A stretch of 47,434 bases of DNA, taken from Acidobacteriota bacterium. Its GTDB lineage: Bacteria > Acidobacteriota > Vicinamibacteria > Vicinamibacterales > UBA2999. Positions 6,755 to 16,130 of this stretch are shown here, one piece after another. Numbering within the stretch: the first letter of the stretch is position 1; every line of letters starts with the position of its first letter. The notes beneath the pieces are model-generated. The model was not told the origin of the DNA and ran no database searches. It saw only the letters and a list, made by a program, of their open reading frames with translations. The stretch spans positions 1 to 47,434 of the forward strand of contig JAEUQR010000150.1 in assembly GCA_016789705.1 (NCBI GenBank). The letters are read 5' to 3'. The position numbers and the translations under genes were made by a program.

Positions 6755-8841
6755 AGGTCCTCTACTCGTGGCTCAGGGATTTCGTGGACGTGACCGACGG
6801 CCCGGCCGAAATCGGCCGCCGGCTGTCGCTGCGCGGGCTCGCGCTCGAAGGCATCGAACCGGCGCCCGCCGGTGAGGAGCCGCCCGGACGCACGCCCATC
6901 GACGGCGACGCGGTGCTCGACTTCGACGTCACCGCCAACCGGCCCGACTGCATGTCGGTCGTCGGTATCGCGCGCGAAATCGCCACGGTCTACCGGCTGC
7001 CGCTGCGCCTGCCCGCGCCGGACGCGCCGGGCCACCTGCGCACCGGCGCGCTGACGCCGGTGGACCAGGCGACGTTCAGGGTCACGCTCGAGGCGCCGGC
7101 CCTCTGCCCGCGATACGTGGGTGCCGCCGCCACGGTGGCCGTCGGGCCCTCACCCGGCTGGATGCAGCGCCGGCTGACCGCCCTCGGCGTCAGGCCGATC
7201 AGCAACATCGTCGACATCACGAACTACGTGCTGCTCGAACTGGGCCAGCCGATGCACGCCTTCGACCACACGCGACTGGCCGGCAACGCCATCGTCGTGC
7301 GCGCGGCGCGGCCGGGCGAAACCCTGACCACGCTCGACGGCAAGAGCCGCGCGCTCACCCCCTCGATGCTCGTCATCGCCGATGCGGCAAACGCCGCCGC
7401 CATCGGCGGTGTGATGGGCGGCCTCGAGTCGGAGGTGCGCCCCGACACCACGCGCATCGTCTTCGAAAGCGCCTGGTTCGCGCCAGGCTCCGTGCGGGCC
7501 ACGAGCAAGGCGCTCGGCCTGCGGTCCGAGGCGTCTATGCGCTTCGAACGCGGCCTCGACCAGACGGGCGCCGGCCGCGGCATGGCGCGCGCCTGCGCGC
7601 TCGTCGAGTTCCTCGGCGCCGGTTCGGTTGACGGCACGATGGTGGACGCGGTGGCGCGGCCGTTCTCCCCGCGGGTCGTGCCGCTCACCCACGCCCACGT
7701 CGAAGGCCTGCTCGGCATGCCCGTGCCGGTCCCCGAGGTGGAACGGATCCTCGACGCGCTCGGCTTCACCGCGACAGCGGATGCCGCGCGCGCGTCGTGG
7801 CAGGTCCGCGTGCCCGGCTGGCGGCCCGACATCGCGCGTCCGGAAGACCTCATCGAAGAAGTGGGCCGCCACCACGGCTTCGAACACCTGCCGGCGACCT
7901 TCCCGCCCGTGTTCCAGGCGCCGCCGCCGTCCGACCCGCGCATCGCGCGTGACGCCGCAGCTCGGCGCGGCATGCTGGCTCTGGGCTTTTCCGAAGCGAT
8001 CAGCTTCGCGTTCATCGACGCCGCGGCCGCCGCCCCCTTCAGCGCCGGCGAGCCGCCGATCGCGCTTGCCAACCCGCTCTCGGAGACGTTCGCGGTGATG
8101 CGCCCGAGCGTGCTCGCCGGGGTCATTGACGCCGTCAGCCACAACCGCCGCCACGGCCGGCGCGACGTGCGTCTCTTCGAGATCGCCACCGCGTTCGCGG
8201 CCCGCGGCGAACGGCGGTCACTCGCCGCCGCCTGGACCGGCGCCGCGGCCGGCGATCACTGGAGCGGCGGCCGCCGCGACGTCGACTTCTTCGACGTGAA
8301 GGGTGTCGTCGAACACGTCGGCACGGCGCTCGGCGTGCCGCTCGCCTTCACGCTCGTCGAACCCGACTACCTCGTGGCCGGACGCGCCGCTGCCGTCGTG
8401 GCCGGCACGCGTCAGGTTGGCGTGTGCGGCCTGCTCGCGCCCGCCCTCGCCGATGCGCGCGGCATCCCGCGCGCCGACGACGTCTACGTGCTCGAACTCG
8501 ACCTCGACGCCATCACCGCCACGGCGCCCCCGGGCGCCACGCGCGTCGTGCCGCTGCCGCGCTTCCCCGCTGTCGTCCGCGACGTGTCGCTGCTCGTCGA
8601 CGACACCTTGTCTGGCGCGACGGTTCGTGACACGATCCAGCGCGCCGCTCCTGCCACGCTCGTCTCGCTTCGCGAGTTCGATCGCTACCAGGGGCGCGGT
8701 GTGCCGGCCGGCAAGGTGAGCGTCTCCCTCCGACTCACGTTCCGCGCCGACGATCGCACGCTCACCGACGACGAAGTCGGCGCGGCGATGACAGCGGTGC
8801 TGGCCGCCACGCGGTCGGCACTCGGCGCGGAACAGCGATAG
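6751..8841 (+). CDS. pheT: Phenylalanyl-tRNA synthetase beta subunit, short form
   Basis: The product is 696 aa, about 100 shorter than E. coli PheT (795). It begins [14 protein letters not shown] like the family, but after EGIEPAP (about residue 35) goes almost directly to [20 protein letters not shown]. The EMAP-II/OB-fold tRNA-binding domain (E. coli about 39-148) is therefore absent. B3/B4 (editing), B5 (with LGQPMHAFD before it) and the C-terminal FDX-ACB anticodon-binding domain ([17 protein letters not shown]) are present. The start codon overlaps the pheS stop (ATGA), so translation is coupled and subunit balance is maintained. Confidence 0.96.
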   Translation: MKVLYSWLRDFVDVTDGPAEIGRRLSLRGLALEGIEPAPAGEEPPGRTPIDGDAVLDFDVTANRPDCMSVVGIAREIATVYRLPLRLPAPDAPGHLRTGALTPVDQATFRVTLEAPALCPRYVGAAATVAVGPSPGWMQRRLTALGVRPISNIVDITNYVLLELGQPMHAFDHTRLAGNAIVVRAARPGETLTTLDGKSRALTPSMLVIADAANAAAIGGVMGGLESEVRPDTTRIVFESAWFAPGSVRATSKALGLRSEASMRFERGLDQTGAGRGMARACALVEFLGAGSVDGTMVDAVARPFSPRVVPLTHAHVEGLLGMPVPVPEVERILDALGFTATADAARASWQVRVPGWRPDIARPEDLIEEVGRHHGFEHLPATFPPVFQAPPPSDPRIARDAAARRGMLALGFSEAISFAFIDAAAAAPFSAGEPPIALANPLSETFAVMRPSVLAGVIDAVSHNRRHGRRDVRLFEIATAFAARGERRSLAAAWTGAAAGDHWSGGRRDVDFFDVKGVVEHVGTALGVPLAFTLVEPDYLVAGRAAAVVAGTRQVGVCGLLAPALADARGIPRADDVYVLELDLDAITATAPPGATRVVPLPRFPAVVRDVSLLVDDTLSGATVRDTIQRAAPATLVSLREFDRYQGRGVPAGKVSVSLRLTFRADDRTLTDDEVGAAMTAVLAATRSALGAEQR

Positions 8842-8858
8842 ACGCGGAAGGTCAGACG

Positions 8859-9128
8859 ATGGCGAAGACGATGGCAGGCGTGGAACCGTTCGATCGGCTC
8901 GAAGAGAAGATCAAGCTGCTCGTGAGCACGATCGCGCGCCTGAAGGGCGAACATACGCGCCTCACGGAAGAGAACGGCCGGCTCCAGCGCGAGGTCACCG
9001 CGCTCGAAGAGCGCGTCACCGCGGCCGAGACCACCGGCTCGGAAGTCAGCGCGCTCAAGGAAGAACGCGATCTCATCCGGACGCGCGTCGGCGAGATCCT
9101 GGCGGAGCTCGATACCCTCAAGCTGTAA
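8859..9128 (+). CDS. ZapB-like coiled-coil cell-division protein
   Basis: The product is 89 aa and almost entirely coiled coil (heptads from about residue 8 to 85). It has the ZapB-like segment FDRLEEKIKLLV and ends in LAELDTLKL. GGAAGG lies 6 bases before ATG 8859. It stands directly before zapA, the gene of the known ZapB partner at the FtsZ ring, which supports the assignment. Short coiled coils are weakly diagnostic by sequence alone. Confidence 0.75.
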   Translation: MAKTMAGVEPFDRLEEKIKLLVSTIARLKGEHTRLTEENGRLQREVTALEERVTAAETTGSEVSALKEERDLIRTRVGEILAELDTLKL

Positions 9129-9137
9129 CGTTCCGCC

Positions 9138-9449
9138 ATGGCCGAGCCGCGCGTCGTGCACGTCGAGGTCAACGGGCAGCGGTACCCCATCCGCAGCTCG
9201 CTCGACCCGTCGTACGTCCAGGAGCTGGCGTCGTACGTCGATCGCAAGCTGAAGGTGGCTTACGACTCGGCGCCGTCGAGCGACACGCTGGGCCTGGCGA
9301 TCCTCGCCGCGCTCAACATCGCCGACGAGTTCTTCCGCGCCCGCGACTCGCAGCTCCAGGTGGATGGCACGGTGACGGCGCGTGCCGGCGAACTCGAGCG
9401 GATGGTCGACAGCGCGCTCGCGCTGGCCGAACCCGGCCGGCGTGACTGA
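9138..9449 (+). CDS. zapA: Cell division protein ZapA
   Basis: The product is 103 aa. The N-terminal globular part (VHVEVNGQRYPIRSSLDPSYVQELASYVDRKL) is the ZapA signature, followed by a helical tail including LGLAILAALNIADEFF. ZapA bundles FtsZ filaments in the cytoplasm at the division site. It follows the ZapB-like gene by 9 bases. In many bacteria 6S RNA lies next to zapA; here a secreted FG-GAP gene overlaps the zapA end instead, and 6S RNA is found at about 21960. Confidence 0.92.
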   Translation: MAEPRVVHVEVNGQRYPIRSSLDPSYVQELASYVDRKLKVAYDSAPSSDTLGLAILAALNIADEFFRARDSQLQVDGTVTARAGELERMVDSALALAEPGRRD

Positions 9450-11151
9450 ACCGGCCGTGGCGCGCGCCCGCCTCGCCGGCGTGCTGCTCGCGATGACCGC
9501 GGGCGTGGCGGCGCAAAGCCCCGCGCTGCCCTCCTTCGCCGACATCACCCGGGCCGCCGGTGTGACCTTCGTGCACCAGAACGGCGCCGCCGGCGACAAG
9601 TGGTATCCGGAGCTCTTCGGCGGCGGCGTGGCCGTGCTCGACGCCGACGAGGACGCCTGGCCCGACCTGCTCTTCGTGAACAGCCGGCCGTGGGCGTCTG
9701 CCGCGCCCGCCGCGCACCACCTTTACCGCAACAACCACGACGGCACGTTCCGCGACGCCACCGCCGCGAGCGGCATCGATCGCTCGGCGGTCTACGGCCT
9801 CGGCGCCGCCGTGGCCGACTACGACAACGACGGCCGCGACGACGTCTTCATGACCACCGTCGACGGCGGCCGGCTGTATCACCATGATGGCCCGGGGCGC
9901 TTCACCGATGTGACCCGCGGGGCCGGCCTGACGAACCGCGGCTTCACGGTGAGCGCGGCGTGGCTCGACTACGACCGCGACGGGCTGGCCGATCTCTTCG
10001 TTGGCAACTACGTCCAATGGTCGCCGGCGCTCGAAGTGCGCTGCGCCCAGGGCGGCGAGGTGGGCTACTGCGGGCCAGATGCCTACAAGGCGACGGCGCC
10101 GGTGCTCTACCGCAACCTCGGCGGCGGACGTTTCGCCGACGTCACGGCACGCGTCGGCATGCAGGACACCGCCGACAAGGTGATGGGCGTCGCCGTGCTC
10201 GACTACAACGGCGACGGCTGGTCCGACCTCTTCATCGGCAGCGACCGTGTGCCCGCGCGGCTCTACCGGAACACCGGACGCGGGACGTTCGTGGATGATG
10301 GCCTGCCGGCCGGCGTGGCCCTGAGTGAGCAGGGCGTGGCCCGCGCCAACATGGGCGTGGACGCCGCCGACTACGACCGCTCGGGGCGTCCGCACATCCT
10401 CGTCGGCAACTTCGTGAACGAGATGCTCGGCCTCTACCGCAACACCGACGGCCGGTTCTTCACCGACGTCGCGCCGAGGTCCGAGGTCGGCCGCGCCAGT
10501 CTGCCCATGGTGACCTGGGCGGTCTTCTTCTTCGACGCCGATCTCGACGGCTGGCTCGACATCTTCGCGCTGAACGGCGGCACCGACGAATCCCAGGGCC
10601 GCGACGCCCGGGCCCGACTCAGCATGCCGCCGCTGCTGCTCCGCAATCGCGGCACCGGCACGTTCGAGAACGTGTCGGCGCGGCTAGGCGCCGCCTTCGC
10701 CCGCCCGCTCATGGGCCGCGGCGCGGCGCATCTCGACATCGACGGCGACGGCGATCTCGACCTCGCGCTCACGACACTCAACGGGCCGGCCACGCTGCTG
10801 CGCAACGACGCGCCGCCCGGGCGAGCATGGCTCAGGGTCCGCGCGCGGGGCAGCCGATCGACCCGCAGCGGTCTCGGGGCGGTGGTGCGCGTGACGGGCC
10901 GCGCCGGCACCCAGGCGCAGACCGTGCGCAGTGGCTCGAGCTACGCTTCGCAGAGCGAGCTCGCGTTGACGTTCGGTCTCGGCGGCGATGCCGCGCCGGT
11001 GCGGGTGGAGGTCGAGTGGCCCTCGGGCACGCGGCAGACCTTCGCCGCGGTCACGACCAACCAGACCATCGTCATCGACGAGGGCCGCGGTCTGGTGCCG
11101 GCGCCGGCTTCCGCGCCGCGGCGGCCAGCCGCTGCAGTTCTTCCTCGATGA
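9442..11151 (+). CDS. Secreted FG-GAP/ASPIC-UnbV (CRTAC1-type) protein
   Basis: The product is 569 aa from GTG 9442, which overlaps the zapA end by 8 bases and places a signal peptide at the N-terminus (hydrophobic, ending GVAAQS). The body holds repeated FG-GAP/VCBS calcium-binding motifs such as DYDNDGRDDVF, DYNGDGWSDLF and DIDGDGDLDLA, a likely beta-propeller. The last 110 residues are an ASPIC/UnbV domain ending in EVEWPSGTRQTF. The role is unknown; extracytoplasmic adhesion or binding is inferred from the family. It is a paralog of the minus-strand gene at 14079-15800. Its 3' end overlaps the convergent DsbA-like gene by 80 bases. Confidence 0.88.
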   Translation: MTEPAVARARLAGVLLAMTAGVAAQSPALPSFADITRAAGVTFVHQNGAAGDKWYPELFGGGVAVLDADEDAWPDLLFVNSRPWASAAPAAHHLYRNNHDGTFRDATAASGIDRSAVYGLGAAVADYDNDGRDDVFMTTVDGGRLYHHDGPGRFTDVTRGAGLTNRGFTVSAAWLDYDRDGLADLFVGNYVQWSPALEVRCAQGGEVGYCGPDAYKATAPVLYRNLGGGRFADVTARVGMQDTADKVMGVAVLDYNGDGWSDLFIGSDRVPARLYRNTGRGTFVDDGLPAGVALSEQGVARANMGVDAADYDRSGRPHILVGNFVNEMLGLYRNTDGRFFTDVAPRSEVGRASLPMVTWAVFFFDADLDGWLDIFALNGGTDESQGRDARARLSMPPLLLRNRGTGTFENVSARLGAAFARPLMGRGAAHLDIDGDGDLDLALTTLNGPATLLRNDAPPGRAWLRVRARGSRSTRSGLGAVVRVTGRAGTQAQTVRSGSSYASQSELALTFGLGGDAAPVRVEVEWPSGTRQTFAAVTTNQTIVIDEGRGLVPAPASAPRRPAAAVLPR

Positions 11152-12499
11152 GTCGCGAGAGGTACTCGGCGGCGGGCAGGAACGGCGGCGGTGGCGGCGC
11201 CAGACGGCCGTTCACGAGCAGGCTCGGCGTGATCGTGATGCCGTAACGCGCGGCCTCGGCGGTGGCGAGCGCCGGCCGGCCACGCCTCGTCCCGGCCGCG
11301 AGACAACGCTCGAACGCCGCCTGATCGAGCCCGACTTCCCCCGGAATAGCCCGCAGCCGCCGCGCGTCGAGCGTCGCCGGGCGCGCCGCGGCATCGTGGA
11401 AGGCCCAGAAGCGTCCCTGGGCGTGCGCGCAGGCGCCGGCCTCGGCGGCGCTCTCGGACTGCGCGCCGTAGGCCGGCAGTAGCTTGAACACCAGCCGCAC
11501 GCGCGAGCCGTAGTTGCCGAGCACCCGCGCGAACACCTGCGCCAGCCGGGCGTAGTCCGGGCTCTGCAGATCACCGAAGACGACGAGTTCCACGGGCGCC
11601 GACGCGGCGCCGAGCACGGGGTCGAGCGCCGACGTCTCGACACGCACGACCGGCGCGGTCAGCAGGATGTCGCGCCGCGCCGACGTCTTCACGAGTTCCT
11701 CGAGGTAGCTCATCTTCGCCAGATCGGGCTCGGTCTTGCGTTCGAGCCAGGCGCGCAGCGCCGGACGCATCTTGTCGAGCGCGGCCCCGCGCGTGCGATC
11801 GCCCAGGCTCTCGTAGAGCGCCGTGAGCGCCGTATCGGGCATGGCGATGACCCGCTTCGGCACTTCCTCGGCAAGGAGCGCCTCCGGCGTCACCGACCGC
11901 GCCGCCGCTTCACGGGCCAGCAGTTCGGACGCCGTCATCGCGTCCACGACGCGGCGTCGCTCATCGTGGAGCTGCCGCATGAGCGCGAGGTAGCGGCCGG
12001 GATCGGTGCGCTGCCACTCGCGATCGACTTCGCCGACGGTGATGGTGCGATCGCCCACGACCGCCGCCGGCTCACTCGCCGCAGGCGAAGACACCGTGAG
12101 CGCCGGCGCCGCCGCGGCGGCCGGCGGGGACGCCGGCTCGGGCACCGTGCCGATCGTCACCTCGATGGAGGCGCGATCCGTCGGCGCGGGGCCACGGCTC
12201 ACCGTCAGCAGATAGCGGCCCGGCGGCATCGCATCCACCGGCACGGCCGCCATCAGACGGGAATCGAGCGCGAGGCGCAAGTCGAGCGGCACGAGATCGA
12301 GCGTGACGAAGGGGGCTGGCCCGAAGTGCGCGCCGTCGATGGTCAGCGTGTCGGTGGCGCGATCGGCCACGGCCTGCTGCACGACAAGGGGCGGCAGCGG
12401 TGTCTGCGCCGTGAGCGCCGCCGGCACGCCCACGCCGCAGGCGAGCCAGAGGGCCGCCATCCGGAGGGCGGCGCGCGCGCGGCCAGTGCGCAGCGTCAC
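11072..12499 (-). CDS. IPT / SurA-like / DsbA-fold fusion protein without catalytic cysteines
   Basis: The product is 475 aa. GTG at 12499 is chosen because it overlaps the previous stop as GTGA and has AGGAG 7 bases upstream. A signal peptide (ends about ALTAQT) is followed by an IPT/TIG-like beta domain (about 25-125), a Pro/Ala linker, a SurA-N-like helical region starting VVGDRTITVGEVDREW, and a thioredoxin_4/DsbA-like domain (about 285-455). The active-site motif, normally QCPxC, reads QSPDY: Ser313 and Tyr316 replace both cysteines. A downstream ACAHAQGRFWAFHDAA segment is typical of the family. Redox activity is unlikely; a periplasmic chaperone or binding role is inference. It is the last gene of the operon. 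Confidence 0.82.
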   Translation of the reverse strand: MTLRTGRARAALRMAALWLACGVGVPAALTAQTPLPPLVVQQAVADRATDTLTIDGAHFGPAPFVTLDLVPLDLRLALDSRLMAAVPVDAMPPGRYLLTVSRGPAPTDRASIEVTIGTVPEPASPPAAAAAPALTVSSPAASEPAAVVGDRTITVGEVDREWQRTDPGRYLALMRQLHDERRRVVDAMTASELLAREAAARSVTPEALLAEEVPKRVIAMPDTALTALYESLGDRTRGAALDKMRPALRAWLERKTEPDLAKMSYLEELVKTSARRDILLTAPVVRVETSALDPVLGAASAPVELVVFGDLQSPDYARLAQVFARVLGNYGSRVRLVFKLLPAYGAQSESAAEAGACAHAQGRFWAFHDAAARPATLDARRLRAIPGEVGLDQAAFERCLAAGTRRGRPALATAEAARYGITITPSLLVNGRLAPPPPPFLPAAEYLSRLIEEELQRLAAAARKPAPAPDRGPRR

Positions 12500-14082
12500 G
12501 GCCACTCCTGCTCCGTCCACGGTGTGCGGCAGGCCTGCCGCGCCTCGTAGCGCGCAAGATTGGCGGCGATTCGGGTGACGACGCCGGGCAGGCCGGCGCG
12601 CTGCGCGGCCGTCAGCAGGTCACGCTGTACCGCCGCTGCGCGGTCGAACTCGCCCAGTTCCGCCAGTGTCATGGCCATGGTCTCGCCGAGATCGAGCGTG
12701 CGCCCCTGCCGCACCAGGGCATCGACCAGCATCTTCGCACGCTGGCCGTCGCGCACGCGCGCCTCCGGCGCGGTCACGAGCAGGCGGGCCAGGCCGTGGG
12801 CGAATACGACCGATTCCGGCGCGGCGTCACGCGCGCGCTCGAGCGCCGTGCGCGCCTCGCGGTAGCGGCCGAGCTGCGCGAGTGTCATCACCTCGCCGAT
12901 GCGCGCCTCGTCACGGCCGGCGTCGTCCGCGAGCACCCGGCGATACTCGGCGAGCGCGTCGGCCGCGCGCCCGGTGCGCCGGAGGCTCGAGGCGAGACGC
13001 AGGCGCGCATCGACGTAGGCAGGCCGAATGACCAACGCGGCCGTGAATCTGCCAATGGCGTCCGCGTGCCGGCCGTCCTCCTGATCGAGCACGCCAAGAC
13101 TGTAGAGCGCGAGGAACTGCTCGGGCGACAGGTGCACCGCGGTCGCGAACGCCTCGCGGGCCGCCCCGCGGTCGCCGGTCATGTTGAGGGCCGCGCCCAG
13201 ACGATGGTGCAGCGCCGCGCTTTTCGGGGCGAGCGACAGGCCTCGCCGGAACCAGCCCACGGCGGCCGTCCAGTCTTTCGCCTCGAGCGCGCGGATGCCG
13301 CGCGTCTCGTAGCTCTGCGGACTCTCGAGCAGCGTGTCGAGTTCGACCATGAGCGGATCGGCCGGCAGGATCTGGTGATTCGCGCGCTGCCGCAGGTGCA
13401 GGTCGGCCTTCGCCGTGTCGCCGAGCGCGGTATAGGCCTGCGAGAGCGGATAGTGCACGGCGGCGGCCGAGGCATCGCGCGCGAGCACCGCTTCGAAGTG
13501 CGTCACGGCCACGCCGGCGTCGCCGGTCGCAAGAGCCACGCGCCCCAGGCCGTACCGCGCCGAGATCGACGTCGGCTGCAGGGCCAGCGCCGACTCGAAG
13601 TGCGTCTTCGCGGCCTCCGGCTGACCGAGTTGCAGCAGCGTCTCACCCAGCCAGACGAGCGTGGCGACGTCAGACGGGTTCTGGGCGAGCGCGCGTTCGA
13701 AGGCGGCGCGCGCCAGCTCGGGTTCACCACGCTGACGGTGGAACTGCGCCCGGTAGTACGGCCAGCGGTAGTCGGCCGGCGCCAGGGCCTCGGCACGCGC
13801 CAGGAACGGCGCCGGCGCCTCCGGGAACTGCGCCGCCATGAGCAGGCGCCCGACCTCGCCGGCCGCCTGGCTCTGCTCGACGTCCGGCGCCCCGGCCGCC
13901 GCGAGCGTCGTGGCCCGCGCGTGCGCATCGCGCACTTGCGTCTGCACCGACGGCGCGAGCTTCGCGAGATCGGGCAACGCCGCCACCTCCGGCGCGCCCC
14001 CGCTGCGCCGGGCCTCACCGCACGCCATGCCGAGCATCGCGGCAAGCAGCAGCCCCGCCCATCGCGGCGCGTGCCCCCTCAT
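12496..14082 (-). CDS. TPR-repeat lipoprotein
   Basis: The product is 528 aa from ATG 14082, which overlaps the previous stop (ATGA) and starts a lipoprotein signal (LLLAAMLGMAC, lipobox before the cysteine). About ten tetratricopeptide-like repeats follow, for example ARAAFERALAQNPSDVATLV and LQPTSISARYGLGRVALATG. TPR arrays are protein-docking solenoids. Location in the periplasm or at the inner face of the outer membrane is inferred from the lipobox. It is coupled to the FG-GAP lipoprotein before it and the degenerate DsbA-like protein after it, suggesting a common complex. Confidence 0.85.
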   Translation of the reverse strand: MRGHAPRWAGLLLAAMLGMACGEARRSGGAPEVAALPDLAKLAPSVQTQVRDAHARATTLAAAGAPDVEQSQAAGEVGRLLMAAQFPEAPAPFLARAEALAPADYRWPYYRAQFHRQRGEPELARAAFERALAQNPSDVATLVWLGETLLQLGQPEAAKTHFESALALQPTSISARYGLGRVALATGDAGVAVTHFEAVLARDASAAAVHYPLSQAYTALGDTAKADLHLRQRANHQILPADPLMVELDTLLESPQSYETRGIRALEAKDWTAAVGWFRRGLSLAPKSAALHHRLGAALNMTGDRGAAREAFATAVHLSPEQFLALYSLGVLDQEDGRHADAIGRFTAALVIRPAYVDARLRLASSLRRTGRAADALAEYRRVLADDAGRDEARIGEVMTLAQLGRYREARTALERARDAAPESVVFAHGLARLLVTAPEARVRDGQRAKMLVDALVRQGRTLDLGETMAMTLAELGEFDRAAAVQRDLLTAAQRAGLPGVVTRIAANLARYEARQACRTPWTEQEWP

Positions 14083-15800
14083 GGCGCGCTTCCCTGCGTC
14101 AACGTCGTCCAGCGGTCGATGGCCACCGATGGCCACGACTCCTCGACGCCGTCGGGCCAGCGCACGCGCACCCGCGGCGCCACGTCGGCCCCCCCGAGAC
14201 CGACATGGACGCGCGGGTCGTTGGCCGAGCCGTAGCTGCCATCGGCGCGGGCACGCCGCCAGCGCGTGGGCTCACCGGGCCGCTCGATTGCCACGCGCGC
14301 CCCCGGCATGTCGCGGCCTTCGCGGCCGACGAGCCGCAGCCCGAGCCAGTGACGGGCGGAACCGATCCGGTTCACCAGCAGATGCACAGGACCGCTGTTG
14401 TTGCCGACGAGCACGTCCACATCCCCATCGTTGTCGATGTCACCGAAGGCGGCGCCGCGTCCCGATTCCGACAGCGCGAAGGCCGGTCCGGCGTGCGCCG
14501 TGACCGCCTCGAAGCGGCCGTCCGTCAGGTTGCGGAACAGCACCTTCTGCTGATCGTAGGGGAACGCGCGGTCGCGCCGTCCCTCCTGCGCGATGATCGT
14601 GCCGTTCACGGCCAGCAGATCGAGCCAGCCGTCGTTGTCGTAGTCGAACCACGCGGTGCCCCAGCCCGTGTAGGCGAGGCTCCGGCCGCCGATCCCCGAC
14701 GCCGCACTCACATCGCGGAACTGAGCCGCGCCGTCGTTCACGAAAAGATTGGTCCCCTGTCCGGTGAGTTCGGTGACGACGACGTCTTCGTCACCGTCGT
14801 TGTCGAAGTCGCCGGCGTCCACACCCATGCTGGCTTCGGCCTTGCCCTCGCCGGTGAGCGCAAGCCCCGCGGCGAGGCCGGCCTCGCGCAACGTGCCGTC
14901 ACGCTGGTTCAGCCACAGGAAATCGGGCTCGCCGTCGTTGGCCACGACGATGTCCATCCACCCGTCACCGTCGAAGTCCGCGGTCGAGACGCCGAGGCCC
15001 GGCCGCGCCTTCAGCCCCGTGAGCGCCGTGGCGGTGACATCGCGAAAGCGACCGCGGCCGAGGTTGCGATAGAGCCGATCCGGCAGCCCGCCGTAGATCT
15101 GCGGCGGACAGTAGTCGGGCGCGCCGGCTGGCCCGGGACACACGGTGGCGTTCGTCGTGCGATACGAGACGTTGTTTGCGACGTACAGATCGAGCCAGCC
15201 GTCGCGATCGATGTCGACGAAGGCCGCCGACACCGCGAAGCCGCCGGCGTTTCCGGCGCCGCTCGCCGCGGTGATGTCGGTGAAGGTGCCGCGGCCCGTG
15301 TTGCGGTACAGCCGCGAGCCGTCGAAGCCGGTGACGTAGAGATCCACGTGGCCGTCGTTGTCGACGTCACCCGCGGCGACGCCGAGGCCGTAGGCCGGGC
15401 CGTCGAGCCCGCTGCCGGCGGTGATGTCCGTGAAGCGCAGCGTGCGGCGGCCGTCAGGGGCCACCTGCAGGTCGTTGCGATAGAGCCGGGCACCGCCACG
15501 CGCGGACGGCGGCGGATCTGCGGCCGCGAGCGGCTGTCCCTGCGGCAGGAAGACATCGAGGTCGCCGTCGCCGTCGGCATCGAAGAGCGCCACGCCCGGG
15601 GGCAGGATCTCCGGATAGAACAGGCGCCCGCTGGCGCCGTTCGTGTGCACGAACGACAACCCGGCACTCGCGGCCTCTTCGGTGAACCACGGCGCCGCCA
15701 CGGCCGGCGCGGACGCGGCCTGCGGCGCTGGACCGGACGGCGCGCCGCCGCAGGCCGCGGTGACGACCGCCGCCCACACGCCCACAACTGCCGCCTTCAA
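14079..15800 (-). CDS. FG-GAP/ASPIC-UnbV (CRTAC1-type) lipoprotein
   Basis: The product is 573 aa. The start is TTG 15800, overlapping the previous stop as TTGA. The N-terminus is a lipoprotein signal ending VVTAAC. Multiple FG-GAP motifs (DADGDGDLDVF, DFDGDGWMDIVV, DIDNDGDVDVLV) and a C-terminal ASPIC/UnbV domain (WLGLRLVGREGRD, then VRVRWPDGVEESW) give the same architecture as the 9442 gene. The start of the mature protein, WFTEEAASAGLSFVHTNGA, resembles that paralog (DITRAAGVTFVHQNGAAG). The function is unknown; a surface-exposed propeller working with the neighbouring TonB receptor is inference from the operon. Confidence 0.87.
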   Translation of the reverse strand: MKAAVVGVWAAVVTAACGGAPSGPAPQAASAPAVAAPWFTEEAASAGLSFVHTNGASGRLFYPEILPPGVALFDADGDGDLDVFLPQGQPLAAADPPPSARGGARLYRNDLQVAPDGRRTLRFTDITAGSGLDGPAYGLGVAAGDVDNDGHVDLYVTGFDGSRLYRNTGRGTFTDITAASGAGNAGGFAVSAAFVDIDRDGWLDLYVANNVSYRTTNATVCPGPAGAPDYCPPQIYGGLPDRLYRNLGRGRFRDVTATALTGLKARPGLGVSTADFDGDGWMDIVVANDGEPDFLWLNQRDGTLREAGLAAGLALTGEGKAEASMGVDAGDFDNDGDEDVVVTELTGQGTNLFVNDGAAQFRDVSAASGIGGRSLAYTGWGTAWFDYDNDGWLDLLAVNGTIIAQEGRRDRAFPYDQQKVLFRNLTDGRFEAVTAHAGPAFALSESGRGAAFGDIDNDGDVDVLVGNNSGPVHLLVNRIGSARHWLGLRLVGREGRDMPGARVAIERPGEPTRWRRARADGSYGSANDPRVHVGLGGADVAPRVRVRWPDGVEESWPSVAIDRWTTLTQGSAP

Positions 15801-16114
15801 TCCTTGCGGGTGCCTTTGCTCGACGGCGTGTTGTCGACGACGCTCCGATCGATGGCGTACATCCCGGCGCCTGCCGCCACGAGACCCACGACCACGAGCA
15901 GCACCTTCTTGCGTCCGCTCATGCCGCTCTCTGCCGGAGCCGCCTGTTCCGCCGTGGCCGACCGCCGCACGCCGGCGCGGGCCGCCGGCGGCACCTGGCG
16001 CGCCGCCTGCGCCGTGAGCCGCGTCGCCGACTGCAGCAGCGACTCCGCCATCACTGGTGACACCTGCCAGGACGCCACGACGCCCGTCAGCACGACGAGC
16101 CGCAGGAGTTTCAT
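15797..16114 (-). CDS. Small secreted or membrane protein of unknown function
   Basis: The product is 105 aa; I do not recognise a family. ATG 16114 is preferred over GTG 16117 because GGAGGA lies 6 bases before it. An N-terminal signal sequence (LLRLVVLTGVVA, cut perhaps after PVMA) precedes an Ala/Arg-rich stretch, then a transmembrane helix (KKVLLVVVGLVAAGAGMYAI, about 70-89) and a short tail ending SSKGTRKD. It sits between the TonB receptor (16 bases) and the FG-GAP lipoprotein (TTGA overlap). That placement suggests a small inner-membrane partner. Confidence 0.7.
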   Translation of the reverse strand: MKLLRLVVLTGVVASWQVSPVMAESLLQSATRLTAQAARQVPPAARAGVRRSATAEQAAPAESGMSGRKKVLLVVVGLVAAGAGMYAIDRSVVDNTPSSKGTRKD

Positions 16115-16130
16115 CACACGTCCTCCGAGC

